64,000 nucleotides of DNA from Dastarcus helophoroides (Eukaryota > Arthropoda > Insecta > Coleoptera > Bothrideridae). Where the stretch lies: contig CM053328.1 in assembly GCA_028583605.1 (NCBI GenBank), forward strand, positions 6,791,804-6,855,803. Direction: 5' to 3'. Positions within the stretch are counted from its first letter, which is position 1, and each line of letters starts with the position of its first letter. The notes beneath the pieces were generated by a model. The model did not search any database. It was not told the DNA's origin and was given only the letters and a program-made list of their open reading frames with translations. This document shows, one piece after another, positions 23,578 through 33,150 of this stretch. Made by a program: the position numbers and the translations under genes.

Positions 23578-23802
23578 ATGATAACTTCGTCCCGCTACGG
23601 AGTCTGTTGGTTGCCAAATAACACCGCCGTTTTCAGTGTGCACAACGATAAGTGTTACGGGCGATTCGTGTTGAACCAACAACAGTGCTTTTTGACCATA
23701 GGACAAGCCCAAAGCGTGTCTCCGTATGTCGGATTTTGGAATAGTGTCGCTATTTTTCAGCCGTCGAACCCTTTTGCTATGGAAACAAGGTATTTATTTT
23801 GA
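23578..23802 (+). CDS. Small ORF, 74 codons, unrecognised
   Basis: ATG-initiated frame in the CpG-rich island just downstream of the CCAAT pair. Its composition is protein-like (varied residues, several Trp, Cys, Asn, Gln) rather than repeat-like. No motif is recognised. Opposite-strand frames also run through this region, so openness alone is weak support. It could be a first coding exon: AAG followed by GTATTT near the end is a poor donor. I would not rely on it without transcript evidence. Confidence 0.2.
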   Translation: MITSSRYGVCWLPNNTAVFSVHNDKCYGRFVLNQQQCFLTIGQAQSVSPYVGFWNSVAIFQPSNPFAMETRYLF

Positions 23803-24070
23803 CTACACCCTCTCGGCGCTCGACCCAGCGCTATGGCAACCCTGGCACGATCCATCTCCACTAATGCCCAAGCAGTAATTGATGCTAGGACTGTAATTTT
23901 CGACCCTTTAACCGAAAATTTTGTTTTTGGTAGTACAATTCTATTTTGACTATCATAGAATTTTGAAAAACTATTCCAAAATAAACTAATTTTTGGAAGA
24001 TAAAACGTTTCCAATTTAGAACTCGAAACTAGCTCAGTATTTAATAAAAACCAATTTGGAGTATTTACGT

Positions 24071-26516
24071 ACATTTTCCTTTTGCTCCTTTCTCATCCGC
24101 GCGTCCTTTTGGTGCTATCTTCGTCCTTTTTCCTTTTCGTTATCTTATTGCTCCTTTTGGTTTTCCTGTTTCCGTCCTCTTCGCTTTCTGATCTACATCT
24201 TCGTTTTATTTTTCATCCGGTGTTTTGCTTTCCAATATGCTTCTGTCTCATTCACTTTTATTTACTTTCTAATTCAATCTGCTTCTCTCTCATTTCTTTT
24301 GTCCTTTTTTTGTTTCATTTTCTTTTTCATCTTCATTTATTTACTATCTATTCCCTTTTGCTCTTTTCTCGGCCGTTTCGTTTCTTTTTTATCTTCATTT
24401 ATTTACCGTCTATTCCCTTTTGCTTCTTCCTGGGCCGTTTCGTTTCTTTTTTGTTTCCTATTCCTTATATCGTTGTTTCTTTTTATCGTCCTTCTCAGTC
24501 CCTTCTTTTCCTGTCCTTTTTGCTTTTTAACTGTCTTCTTTCTATTCTGTTTTGTTTTTTATACTTCGTCTCTTCGTCTTTTATCTTCATCATTTATTTA
24601 CTTTCTCTTTCCTTTTGCTTCTTTCTTGGCCGTTTCGTTTCGCAGTTTTTTGTTTCCTATTCATCATTGTTCTTTTTATCGTATTTCTTACCCCCTTTTG
24701 TCCCTGCCCCCTTCGTTTTTTAAATGTCTTCTTTCTATTCCGTCATGTTTTTCATCCTTTTTTCGTCCTCCTTGCCATGTTTCTTTGTTGTATTTTATCT
24801 TCATCATTTATTTACTTTCTCTTTCCTTTTGCTTCTTTCTTGGCGTTTTGTTTCACCTTTTTTTGTTTTCTATTCATCATTGTTCCGTTTTATCGCCTTT
24901 CTTGCCCCCTATTTTCCGTCATCTTCGCTTTTTAATCATCTTCTTTCTATTCTATTATGTTTTTCATACTTTTTCGTCCTCTTTTTCATGTTTTTTTTTT
25001 GTTGTCTTTTTCATCTTCATCGTTTATTTAGCTTCTCTATTCTTTTATTTTTTTATCTGCTTCGTTATGTTCTCTTCGTCGTCATCTTAGTTCATCCATC
25101 CATTTTCTTGTTTCCTTGTCATGCTTGATTACCGATCATTTTGTTTTTCATTTTTATTGTTCATACCTACTCATTCGCTTTATTTTTTTTTTCATTTCTG
25201 TTCTCTTTTGACTTCTTTTTTTATGTCCATCTCCTTTTTCGCTTTATGTTTCTTGTGTCTTCTCATCCGTTTTGCCTTTTTCCTTTTAAATATCATTCGC
25301 ATTTATCTTTTTTCCCTCTTCTTAATTTTATTTATACTTTTCGTAGTCTTTTCCGACCACTTTATATTTTATTGTTCTTCATCATGTCCTTTTTTATTCT
25401 CTACGTATTGTGTTCTTTTTCTTTCATCATCTTTCTGATCTCCTTCATGTTCTTCTTTCATTTTTCCTCTTCGCTTTTTATTTTGTTTTTTTATCTCAAT
25501 CTTTTGTTTTACTTTCTATACCGTTACGCTTCTTTCTCTTTCATTTTTATTGGCTTTATATTTTTTTCTGCTTCTTTGTCATCCTTTTTGACTCTTTTTC
25601 GTTTTTTTTTGTGTTTCTTTTTCCTCTGCATTGTTTATTTATTTTTTCGTTGTATCTTTCTGAGTTTGTTTTTTTATTTTTGTTTTTGTACTACCTTTCC
25701 TTTTTTTCTTTTTATCATTTTCTTATTCTCTTCGTTTTTTCATATCTAACTTTTTTTTACTTTCCCTTCCATTATCTTTCTTTCTCATTCCTTTTATCCT
25801 TTTTCATTTTTCTTTGTTTGATTTTTCATCTTCGTCGTTTCCTCTTTTTTTTGCTTCTTTCACTGTTGCGTTTTGTTTTTTTATAAGGAAAATTTAATAA
25901 GGAAATAATCTTTTTATCATTTTATCTCCTTCGTTTTCTTCTTTGCTTAATCATCTTTGTTTACATTTTTATTTCACTTGTGCTGTTTTCTCATCCACTT
26001 TCATTTACTTTTGTCTTTCTTCCTTTTGTTTTGTTTTTTATGAGGAAAATTTTATAAAGAAAATATTCTTTTTATCATCCTATCTTCTTCGTCTTCTTTG
26101 CTTAATCATATTTTTTACTTTTTTATTCTACTGTACTTCTTTCTCATCCACTTTCATTTACTTTTGTCTTTCTTCCTTCTCATCATTTTTATCGTCCCCT
26201 TCCTTTTCTTTCTTCTTTCCTGTCTTCTTGACTTTCTATCATTTTCGTTTTCTTTTTCGCCTCCATCTTTTCTTTTCTTTTGATTCCATTATGTTGTCAT
26301 TCTTTTTGTCCTTTTTTTCATTTATTTTTCATTTTTTATCTCTATCGTTTCTCTCTTTTCTTTTGCTTCTTTCACAGTTTCTTTTTTTTTCGATATCCTT
26401 GTTCTTTTTCTTTTTTATCATTTTTCCTCTTTCCTTCGTTCTTTTGTCATCTTCGCTTCTAATCCTTCTTGGTTTCTATTTTATTTTCATCTGCTTTTGC
26501 TTTCTATTCCATTATG

Positions 26517-26520
<4 letters not shown>
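24071..26520 (+). repeat. Long pyrimidine-rich tract with degenerate internal units
   Basis: About 2.45 kb of T/C-rich sequence on +. A unit holding TTTATTTACT, CCTTTTGCTTCTTTC and GGCCGTTTCGTTTC recurs near 24,340, 24,400, 24,600 and 24,800. A second pair of units (TCATCCACTTTCATTTACTT with TTGTCTTTCTTCC) lies near 25,990 and 26,150. Frames of 130-400 codons rich in Phe, Ser and Leu result from base composition. Confidence 0.85.

Positions 26521-26570
<50 letters not shown>
26521..26570 (+). repeat. (TC)25 microsatellite
   Basis: Fifty uninterrupted bases of TC dinucleotide. Confidence 0.98.
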
Positions 26571-26575
<5 letters not shown>

Positions 26576-27118
26576 CTTTCTCTCTTTCTCTTTTTTCTTT
26601 CTTTTTTTCTCTCTTTTTCTCTCTCTTTCTTTTTCTTTCTTTCTCTCTCTTTCTTTGTCTCTTTTTCTTTCTCTCTTTTTCTCTCTTTCTTTCTCTCTTT
26701 TTCCCTCTTTCTTTCTCTCTTTTTCTCTCTTTATTTCTCTCTTTTTCTCTCTTTATTTCTCTCTTTCTTTCTCCTCTTTTTCTCTCTTTCTTTCTCTCTC
26801 TTTTTCTTTCTCTCTTTTTCTCTCTTTCTCTCTCTTTCTTTCTCATTTTCTCTTTCTCTATTTTTCTCCTTCTCTCTTTTTCTCTTTCTTTCTCTTTCTC
26901 TCTCCCTTTCTTTCTCTTTTTCTCTTTCTCTCTCTTTTTCTTTCTCTCTCTTTTTCTTTCTCTCTTTTTCTCTCTTTCTCTCTCTTTCTCTTTCTTTTTC
27001 TCTTTCTCTTTCTCCCCCCCCCCTCTCTCTCCTTTCTCTCTCTCTCTCTCTCTCCCCCCTCTCTCTCTCTCTCCCCCCCCCCTCTCTCCCTTTCCCTTTT
27101 TCTCTTTCCCTTTCTTTG
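26571..27118 (+). repeat. CT/TTTCTC tract ending in C-runs
   Basis: Mixed TTTCTC, CT and CTTT repeats. C-runs of 6-10 at 27,014-27,023, 27,053-27,058 and 27,073-27,082 are separated by CT repeats, giving quadruplex potential on - and i-motif potential on +. The frame of about 216 codons on - (Arg, Glu, Lys) is a repeat effect. Confidence 0.9.
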
Positions 27119-27684
27119 CAATTTTTAAAAAGCCCATATGTTTGCTAAAAAGATTCCATAAAAAAAATTGAAATTTTCAAGATAGTGATGCAGTTGCAAA
27201 ATATTGACGAAATTTTGAAAAAAGTGGAATGTTGAAATAAGTTGAAATTGAAAGTTGAAAGTAGCGTCATGACAATTGTGAATGAGGTCGGATGACATAT
27301 CAACTTGTAGATTATAGATAAAGGTTATTTACGTTAAATTTGGGAATTTTTAAGGATAAAAATCAGTCAAATAAATATTCCGAGTTACACGGTAGTTCCA
27401 TACCAATTTTCGTAAAAGTCACTTCAGTAATGGAGCTGTGAAAATTGGACAAATAAACAGACAAACACACTTTTGCATGTATATGTTAGTAAGGATAGTA
27501 GTAGATAGCATATTGTTGTTGGTTCCTCCCGAGAACAGTTAAAATTAAACAGACTGTTCCAGTGAAGTAACTGGTACAACCTTCGGTCGACTTGATGATT
27601 TGTCTGGACCACAAAAGCTCAGTTCTTTGTCTGTCCGCGCTTTAGGCTCCTCAACGCACCTAAAAAAAAAAAGAAATGGTCGAG

Positions 27685-27830
27685 ACTGGAAACGCGGCGG
27701 CCATTGGTCTGGCTCTTTGTCGTTCGCCTTGTAGTTTTACGTCTCGCTCCCATTTGGCTCGAAATCTAATACTGTTATAATTTATATTCGCTCGTACTGT
27801 GACGCTGACCGAGGCGGCCGTCATTAATTT
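27685..27830. promoter_or_regulatory. Promoter-like stretch with YY1/CCAAT motif
   Basis: GGCGGCCATTGG near 27,696-27,707 combines a YY1-like GCCAT and an inverted CCAAT box. A second GGCGGCCGTC lies about 110 bases downstream. This is weaker than the 11.7-kb example. Confidence 0.3.
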
Positions 27831-28311
27831 AGACGTCCATGTCCACGTTGAAATAAGGTCGTATATACCCATTTAGATATGTCAACTACATGGGGATGAG
27901 CTGGATTACGCAGGAGGGATAATGTTTTGATAGCAGACGAAACTGCCATAACGCATATCGAGTTGACATATCGAGCCAGTAATTTCAGATTAATGCTTAA
28001 TCGTGACAAATGTTAGAGTGTAGACAGTTTTGACATGTCCCTGTATACAAACAAGCGCGCTGTATTTAATTTTACATTCTAAATATGGAATGTGATTGAT
28101 TACCTAAGAACTAATCCCAAAAACTCCCACTTTCCTAGAAATATCCAAACTAGATAAACCTACAGAACGAAATGTATCAAACTAGCAGTCTCTAAAACTG
28201 CAAGGAGTTGTGCGTCCACAAAACAAAGTCGTAAATGTGTAATACGTCATTATATCAATAAAGATGGCTCATTGTCTGAAGCTGCAAAAGCAAATAGAAA
28301 ATAAAGAAAAG

Positions 28312-28368
28312 AACCGTACCGTCCTGATGAGGCCAAGGAAGGCCGAAACTAGTCGATTGTTGTGGTTG
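28312..28368 (+). ncRNA. Hammerhead ribozyme, type I with minimal stem III
   Basis: All core elements are in order: CUGAUGA (28,324-28,330), stem II GGCC (28,331-28,334) and GGCC (28,341-28,344) around the loop AAGGAA, then GAAA (28,345-28,348). Stem III is reduced to A-U and C-G pairs with a UA loop (28,348-28,353), giving the GUC cleavage triplet, with the cut expected after 28,354. Stem I pairs GUC/GAU next to the core and AACC/GGUU further out, with an internal loop between them. This reduced stem III is typical of hammerheads in Penelope-like elements and animal retrozymes. Whether it is active or a relic is not known. Confidence 0.7.
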
Positions 28369-28590
28369 TACATATTTTTAACTTTAGCACGTTGTAACTG
28401 TTTAATTACAGAACATTTAATTGATCAAATAGAAGCTACTCAATATTCGTTCAAAGAATTGTTAACTAGTATATACTACTATTGTTCTACTATTCTCAAA
28501 ATTTTGTCCTTTCGAAGTTTCGACATTAAAAAATTTCTGCTTCCTTTTTTTTTTAATGTAACTGTAATAAATTCAACTTTTTGAAAAAGT

Positions 28591-29040
28591 TTGGTTTTTC
28601 AAATTGTCGATTGTTTTTAAATGCCGTTTTTTTTTTGGAAGGTTGACATTTTTTCACGATTTTATTTCAGAATTGGCAGTTCTTTTCCAAAATTTGACTC
28701 TATAAGATTTTTAACTTTTTCTGAAAAACTTCGATGTTTTTAGAAATTTTTACTTTTTAAAGGTTCGATTCTTTTTAAAAGTTCGATAATTTTTTAATTT
28801 TTGAAATTTTTTTGAAAATTTAGACTTTTTTCAAAATTGAATCTTTTTAAAATTATTTATTTTTCAGTATTTCAACTTATTTAAAAATTGAATGATACAC
28901 ATTTTGGTCGAAATTGAATTTTTTTTGTTTTTTTTTCCAAAATATTCCAATTGATTCAAAATTTTGGCTATTTTTTAAGACTTCGATTTTTTTTAGAAAA
29001 TTTTGACTTTTAACTGTCAGCTTTAATTTGAATTTTTGAC
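28591..29040 (+). repeat. T-polarity phrase repeat
   Basis: Short block of degenerate TTTTGAAAATTTCGAC phrases between the island and the purine-rich tract. Confidence 0.7.
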
Positions 29041-29890
29041 TTTTAATGGAAAAAGTTAGACGGGACATAAATATATTCGTCATACTCCGGAGGGAAGGTG
29101 CACAATGGTAAAAAAGAAAGGTAGGGAACTCCTGATTCAAGGAGAATGGAAAAAGGAGGTAAACTAAAAAAAATAAAAATAGTACAAAAAGCAAAACTTT
29201 GAACGGAAAATGTAAAGAATATTTTAAGAGAAAAAGTAGACAACACAGGAAAAAAAGAACAAGGAACAGAAAATAGGTGAGGAAGCTGAGGAAACCGTAA
29301 TGAAAAGAAAATAAATAAAGGAAACATCAAAGTTGGAAGTGAGGGTTAAAAATAAAAGGAAAAAAATAGAGCAAAACACGATTAACAGACGTGGTATGCA
29401 ACAACCAATAGGCAATAAAACGCAGAAGAGGGAAAAGGAAGCAATGGATAACAAGAATTAAGAAAGAACTAAAATAGAAAAAAAAACCAAGCCTGAAGAG
29501 ACGTAGAAAAAAGAAAATCGTCGAAGCATAAACTGGGCAAAATTAAGACAAAGATTTGTTAATGAAGAATGTTAATAATGAATAAACAATGAAATGGAGG
29601 ACCTTGAGTAAAAAAAGATAAAAAATACCAGATCGATAAAACTGCCAGAAAAAAAGATCGAAGAGAATGTAAGCACGAGAAAGAAATGAAAAGACTACAC
29701 AAAATAAATAAGTATCAAAGAAAAGGAAAAGTATAAAAAACAAAGATGATGATAAAGAAATACAAAAGGAGAAAGAATATGAAGGGAAGTAAAAACACTG
29801 TTAGGCGGAGTAAGAAGGTGAATAAACAGGGCAAAGAAGAAGAGAAAGAAGGCGGAGAAGTTAAACAAGAAAAAAGCATCAAAAAGAGGT
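29041..29890 (+). repeat. Purine-rich tract
   Basis: About 850 bp dominated by A and G on + (AAAGAAAAGGAAAAGT, GAGAAAGAAGGCGGAG). In composition and texture it is the complement of the 24.1-26.5-kb pyrimidine tract and may be an inverted, diverged copy of the same family. Frames on - are composition effects. Confidence 0.75.
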
Positions 29891-29899
29891 GAAGTCCGA

Positions 29900-31340
29900 A
29901 AATTTTGATTTTTGAAACTTCGTTATTTTCAAAATTGTTTTTTTTTAATTTTTGACTCTGTCTATTTTTTAAAATGTCAACCTCTTTAGAAATCCCGAAT
30001 TTTTTAACAATTCAGGTTTTTTTTGAAAATGTTGCCTTTTTATTGAAAATTTTAAGTTTTTGTGCAAATCTTCGATGTTTTTTCAAAAGTCGTCTATTTT
30101 TCTAAATTTCGTTTCACTTCGTTTTTTTTTAATTTTTGACTAGTTGTCTATTTTTTAAAATGTCAACCTCTTTAGAAATCTCGAATTTTTTAACAATTCA
30201 GGTTTTTTTGAAAATGTTGCCTTTTTATTGAAAATTTTAAGTTTTTGTGCAAATCTTCGCTATTTTTTCAAAAGTTTCTAAACTTCGTTTCGTTTCGTTT
30301 TTTTTTAATTTTTGACTGGTTGTCTATTTTTTAAAATGTCAACCTCTTTAGAAATCTCCAATTTTTTAACAATTCAGGTCAATGTTGCCTTTTTATTGAA
30401 AATTTTAAGTTTTTGTGCAAATCTTCGCTGTTTTTTCATAAGTCGTCTATTTTTCTAAATTTCGTTTCACTTCGTTTTTTTTTAGTTTTTGAGTAGTTGT
30501 CTATTTTTTAAAATGTCAACCTCTTTAGAAATCTCGAATTTTTTAACAATTCAGGTGTTTTTGAAAATGTTGCCTTTTTATTGAAAATTTTAAGTTTTCG
30601 TGCAAATTTTCGCTGTTTTTTCAAAAGTCGTCTATTTTTCTAAATTTCGTTTCGCTTCGTTTTTTTTAAATATTTAATTAGTTGTCTATTTTTTTAAAAT
30701 GTCAACTTTTTTAGAAATCTCGGATTTTTTAACAATTCAGATTGTTTTTTAAAATATTGCCTTTTTATTAAAAATTTTAAGTTTGTGTGCAAATCTTCCC
30801 TATTTTTTCAAAGGTTTCTAAATTTCGTTTCGTTTCATTTTTTTTTTTTTAATTTTTGACTAGTTGTCTATTTTTTAAAATGTCAACCTCTTTAGAAATC
30901 CCGAATTTTTTAACAATTCAGGTTTTTTTTGAAAATGTTGCCTTTTTATCGAAAATTTTAAGTTTTTGTGCAAATCTTCGCTGTTTTTTCAAAAGTTTCT
31001 AAATTTCGTTTAGTTTCTTTTTTTTTAGTTTTTGACTAGTTGTCTATTTTTTAAAATGTCAACTTTTTTAGAAATCTCAAATTTTTTAACAATTCAGATT
31101 GTTTTTTAAAATATTGCCTTTTTATTGAAAATTTTATGTTTGTGTGCAAATCTTCGCCATTTTTCTAAATTTCGTTTCGTTTCGTTTTTTTTTTAATTTT
31201 TGATTAGTTGTCTATTTTTTAAAATGTCAACTTCTTTAGAAATCTCGAATTTTTTAACAATTCAGGTTTTTTTTGAAAATGTTGCCTTTTTATTGAAAAT
31301 TTTAAGTTTTTGTGCAAATCTTCGCTGTTTTTCCAAACAT
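29900..31340 (+). repeat. ~180-bp tandem repeat, eight units
   Basis: The landmark TCTATTTTTTAAAATGTCAA occurs at 29,961, 30,147, 30,323, 30,500, 30,685, 30,867, 31,043 and 31,211 (spacings 168-186). Each unit also holds TTTAACAATTCAG, TTGCCTTTTTATTGAAAATT and TTTCGTTTCG. It is much better conserved than the surrounding phrase repeat, so its amplification is more recent. Confidence 0.95.
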
Positions 31341-31985
31341 TTGGAATTTTTTGAAAATTGCGATTTTAAATATTTTTTATTTTATTTTTTTTTTTTCGAA
31401 AAGTTTGCTCTTTCTTATGTTTTCGAATTGAAGAATCCACCTGTGAAAATCTCGACTTTTGAAATTTCCATTTTTCTTTCAAAATGTTTATTTTTTTTTC
31501 AAAATTTCCTTCAGCGACGTCGTCACTGTTTTCAATATTCCCCTCTTTCCCAAACTTTCGTCGACATTTCCATATTTCTAAATTTTGATCGTTTTGTAAG
31601 TTTCGATTTCAAATTTTCATTTTTGTCTCGAAATTTTGACCTTTTCGCAAATATCGACTTATTGAAAAAATTCAACATTTTTTGTAAATTTAGCTGTAAA
31701 AAAATTCATATTTCAAATTATTATTTGAAGAAAATTCGTGTTTCTAATTATCATTTGAAAAAATACCGTATTTCAAATTATCGTTTTTTTTTTTCAACAT
31801 TTTAATTCTTATGAATATTTCGACCTTTTTCAAAATTGTGATTTTTTGAAAATTTAGTCTGAGAATTTCGATTTTTTCTTATACATTTTGGCTTTCTGCT
31901 TTTTGTAAGTTTTGACTTAGGAAACTACGACTTTCTTAATTTTAACTTTTTTGCGAAATTATTGACTTTTTTGGAAATTTTCGGG
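31341..31985 (+). repeat. T-polarity phrase repeat
   Basis: Degenerate phrase sequence. The motif TTTCAAATTATC with a neighbouring CGT recurs three times near 31,711-31,785. No gene seen. Confidence 0.65.
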
Positions 31986-32077
31986 TGTTTTGTTTTGAAA
32001 CGTTCGACTCGTTCAGAATTTCAACGTTTCCGTTTTCGACCGAAATCGGGGTAGAAGCCGAAATCGGTTACTGCCAA

Positions 32078-32150
32078 AAATTAAGTTTTGATCAAAAATC
32101 TAGTTTTAGCCAAAAATCTAGTTTGGGCCAAAAATCTAGTTTGGGCCGGT
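32078..32150 (+). repeat. 18-bp tandem repeat, about four copies
   Basis: Copies of CCAAAAATCTAGTTTGGG with minor changes. The unit keeps reading frame, giving a Ser-Ser-Leu-Gly-Gln-Lys repeat, but no start or splice context supports a protein. Confidence 0.85.
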
Positions 32151-32544
32151 CTTTACTGGTAACGCCCAATTCAGATCAAGTTCTGATGACTGAATCACTG
32201 AGAAAAAAAGAATAACAGAACAGTTGAGACGTGAGTAATAGGTGGCTCGAAAGTAGAAGAAACATATTGAAAATTTCTCCAAGGAAAAGGGTGAATTTTC
32301 CCTCGAAAGAGTATAGCTTAGGTAAATGACTCTCTAGTTTTATTCTCTAAGTGCTTCTCTTCGGTTTTCAAGTCGATATTGATTATTCAGATCCAGCTTG
32401 AAACATTTAATTAAAACCTCAAGTGCTTGGATTTAAATCTTCCATTGGGCAGGTCACTTTAGAGAGAATTTTTTTAATAACTTAAATTATGGGAAAATTT
32501 CCACGGGTTTGGTAGATACATCTGTTCGTTACCAAGGCCATCGA

Positions 32545-32850
32545 ATGTGTTCCGACGAATGGGATTTTAAGAAAGAAAATGCGGACGTCAGACGTCGTAA
32601 ACAATGGAAAGATGGGAGCACTGTGGAGAATGGACGATACAGAGTATGGTCGAGAACAATCGGCGACAACTGCGTCGGGCCCCACAGTCACATAATTCAT
32701 CTTTGTTCATTGTTTAGTGGGACCAGCCTCGAAACCAATTATGAACGTGTACACTGTGTGTATTGTGAAACTGATAATAATTCGTCGAGACGTTTTAAAA
32801 CACAGCTAGGAGATTATTTCCTTCGACATCCGTTCAATTGTGCGCGCTGA
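32545..32850 (+). CDS. Unrecognised ORF, 101 codons from ATG
   Basis: One of the few ATG-started frames of this length outside repeats. It is hydrophilic, with many Arg, Asp, Asn and Ser and a scatter of Cys and His (a CVYC-type pair and a downstream His-Pro-Phe-Asn-Cys), and ends at TGA. The frame is open upstream to about 32,509. No conserved family, signal peptide or membrane segment is recognised. It may be an exon or a transposon fragment. Confidence 0.25.
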   Translation: MCSDEWDFKKENADVRRRKQWKDGSTVENGRYRVWSRTIGDNCVGPHSHIIHLCSLFSGTSLETNYERVHCVYCETDNNSSRRFKTQLGDYFLRHPFNCAR

Positions 32851-32879
32851 AATTTAAGATTTTCCGAATAACTCGCTCT

Positions 32880-33125
32880 TAGGCCCCGCTTATGCATGGA
32901 ATCTTGATTAGATTTTCTAATCAGAAACCCAGATCCTGGTACCGGAATGAATGCATTTCTGTACATAGAACCATTCCTATGGGTGTTTTTTGAGGCGACC
33001 AAATTTGCCCTCCAGGGCGGATGCAGAATTTTTTCTGGGGGGGGGGGAAGGCACGCTCTCATAAGCAATGTAGGTTCCTTAGTTGTTGTAGAACGTCTGA
33101 GGAGGGGGGGGGGCATATGCCACAT
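32880..33125. mobile_element. Transposon remnant with hairpin and G-runs
   Basis: AGGCCCCGCTTATGCA is followed by a hairpin (GATTAGA / TCTAATC, 32,907-32,925), then CCAGGGCGGATGCAGA with runs of 11 G (33,038-33,048) and 10 G (33,104-33,113). The pattern resembles common non-autonomous elements of invertebrates. No terminal repeat pair was found, so it is probably partial. Confidence 0.4.
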
Positions 33126-33150
33126 GTCAAAAATTATTGAAAACTTCGGG

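Larger units (their letters stand above)
22991..24070. other. Unique island with CpG-rich centre
   Basis: Composition rises in G+C between about 23,270 and 23,860. Several frames are open on both strands (for example 23,274-23,621 +, 23,339-23,617 - and 23,419-23,712 -), as expected when stop codons are rare, so none is convincing alone. The flanks at 22,990-23,260 and 23,880-24,070 are AT-rich and featureless. Confidence 0.45.
27119..28590. other. Unique island carrying a hammerhead motif
   Basis: Ordinary sequence between pyrimidine and T-phrase repeats. At 27,290-27,500 it has a familiar insect transposon-edge style (ACGGTAGTTCCATACCAATTTTC, then ACAAATAAACAGACAAACACAC), but the family is not certain. 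At 27,680-27,830 it is G+C-richer. At 28,260-28,580 it contains the hammerhead and an ATG-started frame of 106 codons that runs across the ribozyme and into the T-phrase block. I do not believe that frame is a protein. Confidence 0.4.
31986..33150. other. Unique island with short repeat, ORF and G-run element remnant
   Basis: Leaves the phrase repeat at about 31,985. Contains an 18-bp tandem repeat, a GTGAGT donor-like site at about 32,231, the open frame at 32,545-32,850, and a transposon-like tail at 32,880-33,125. Confidence 0.45.

Noticed and set aside
24056..27171. Several Phe/Ser/Leu-rich frames of 130-400 codons that mimic membrane proteins
   Set aside because: Pure pyrimidine composition effect; no start context, splice sites or ordered helices.
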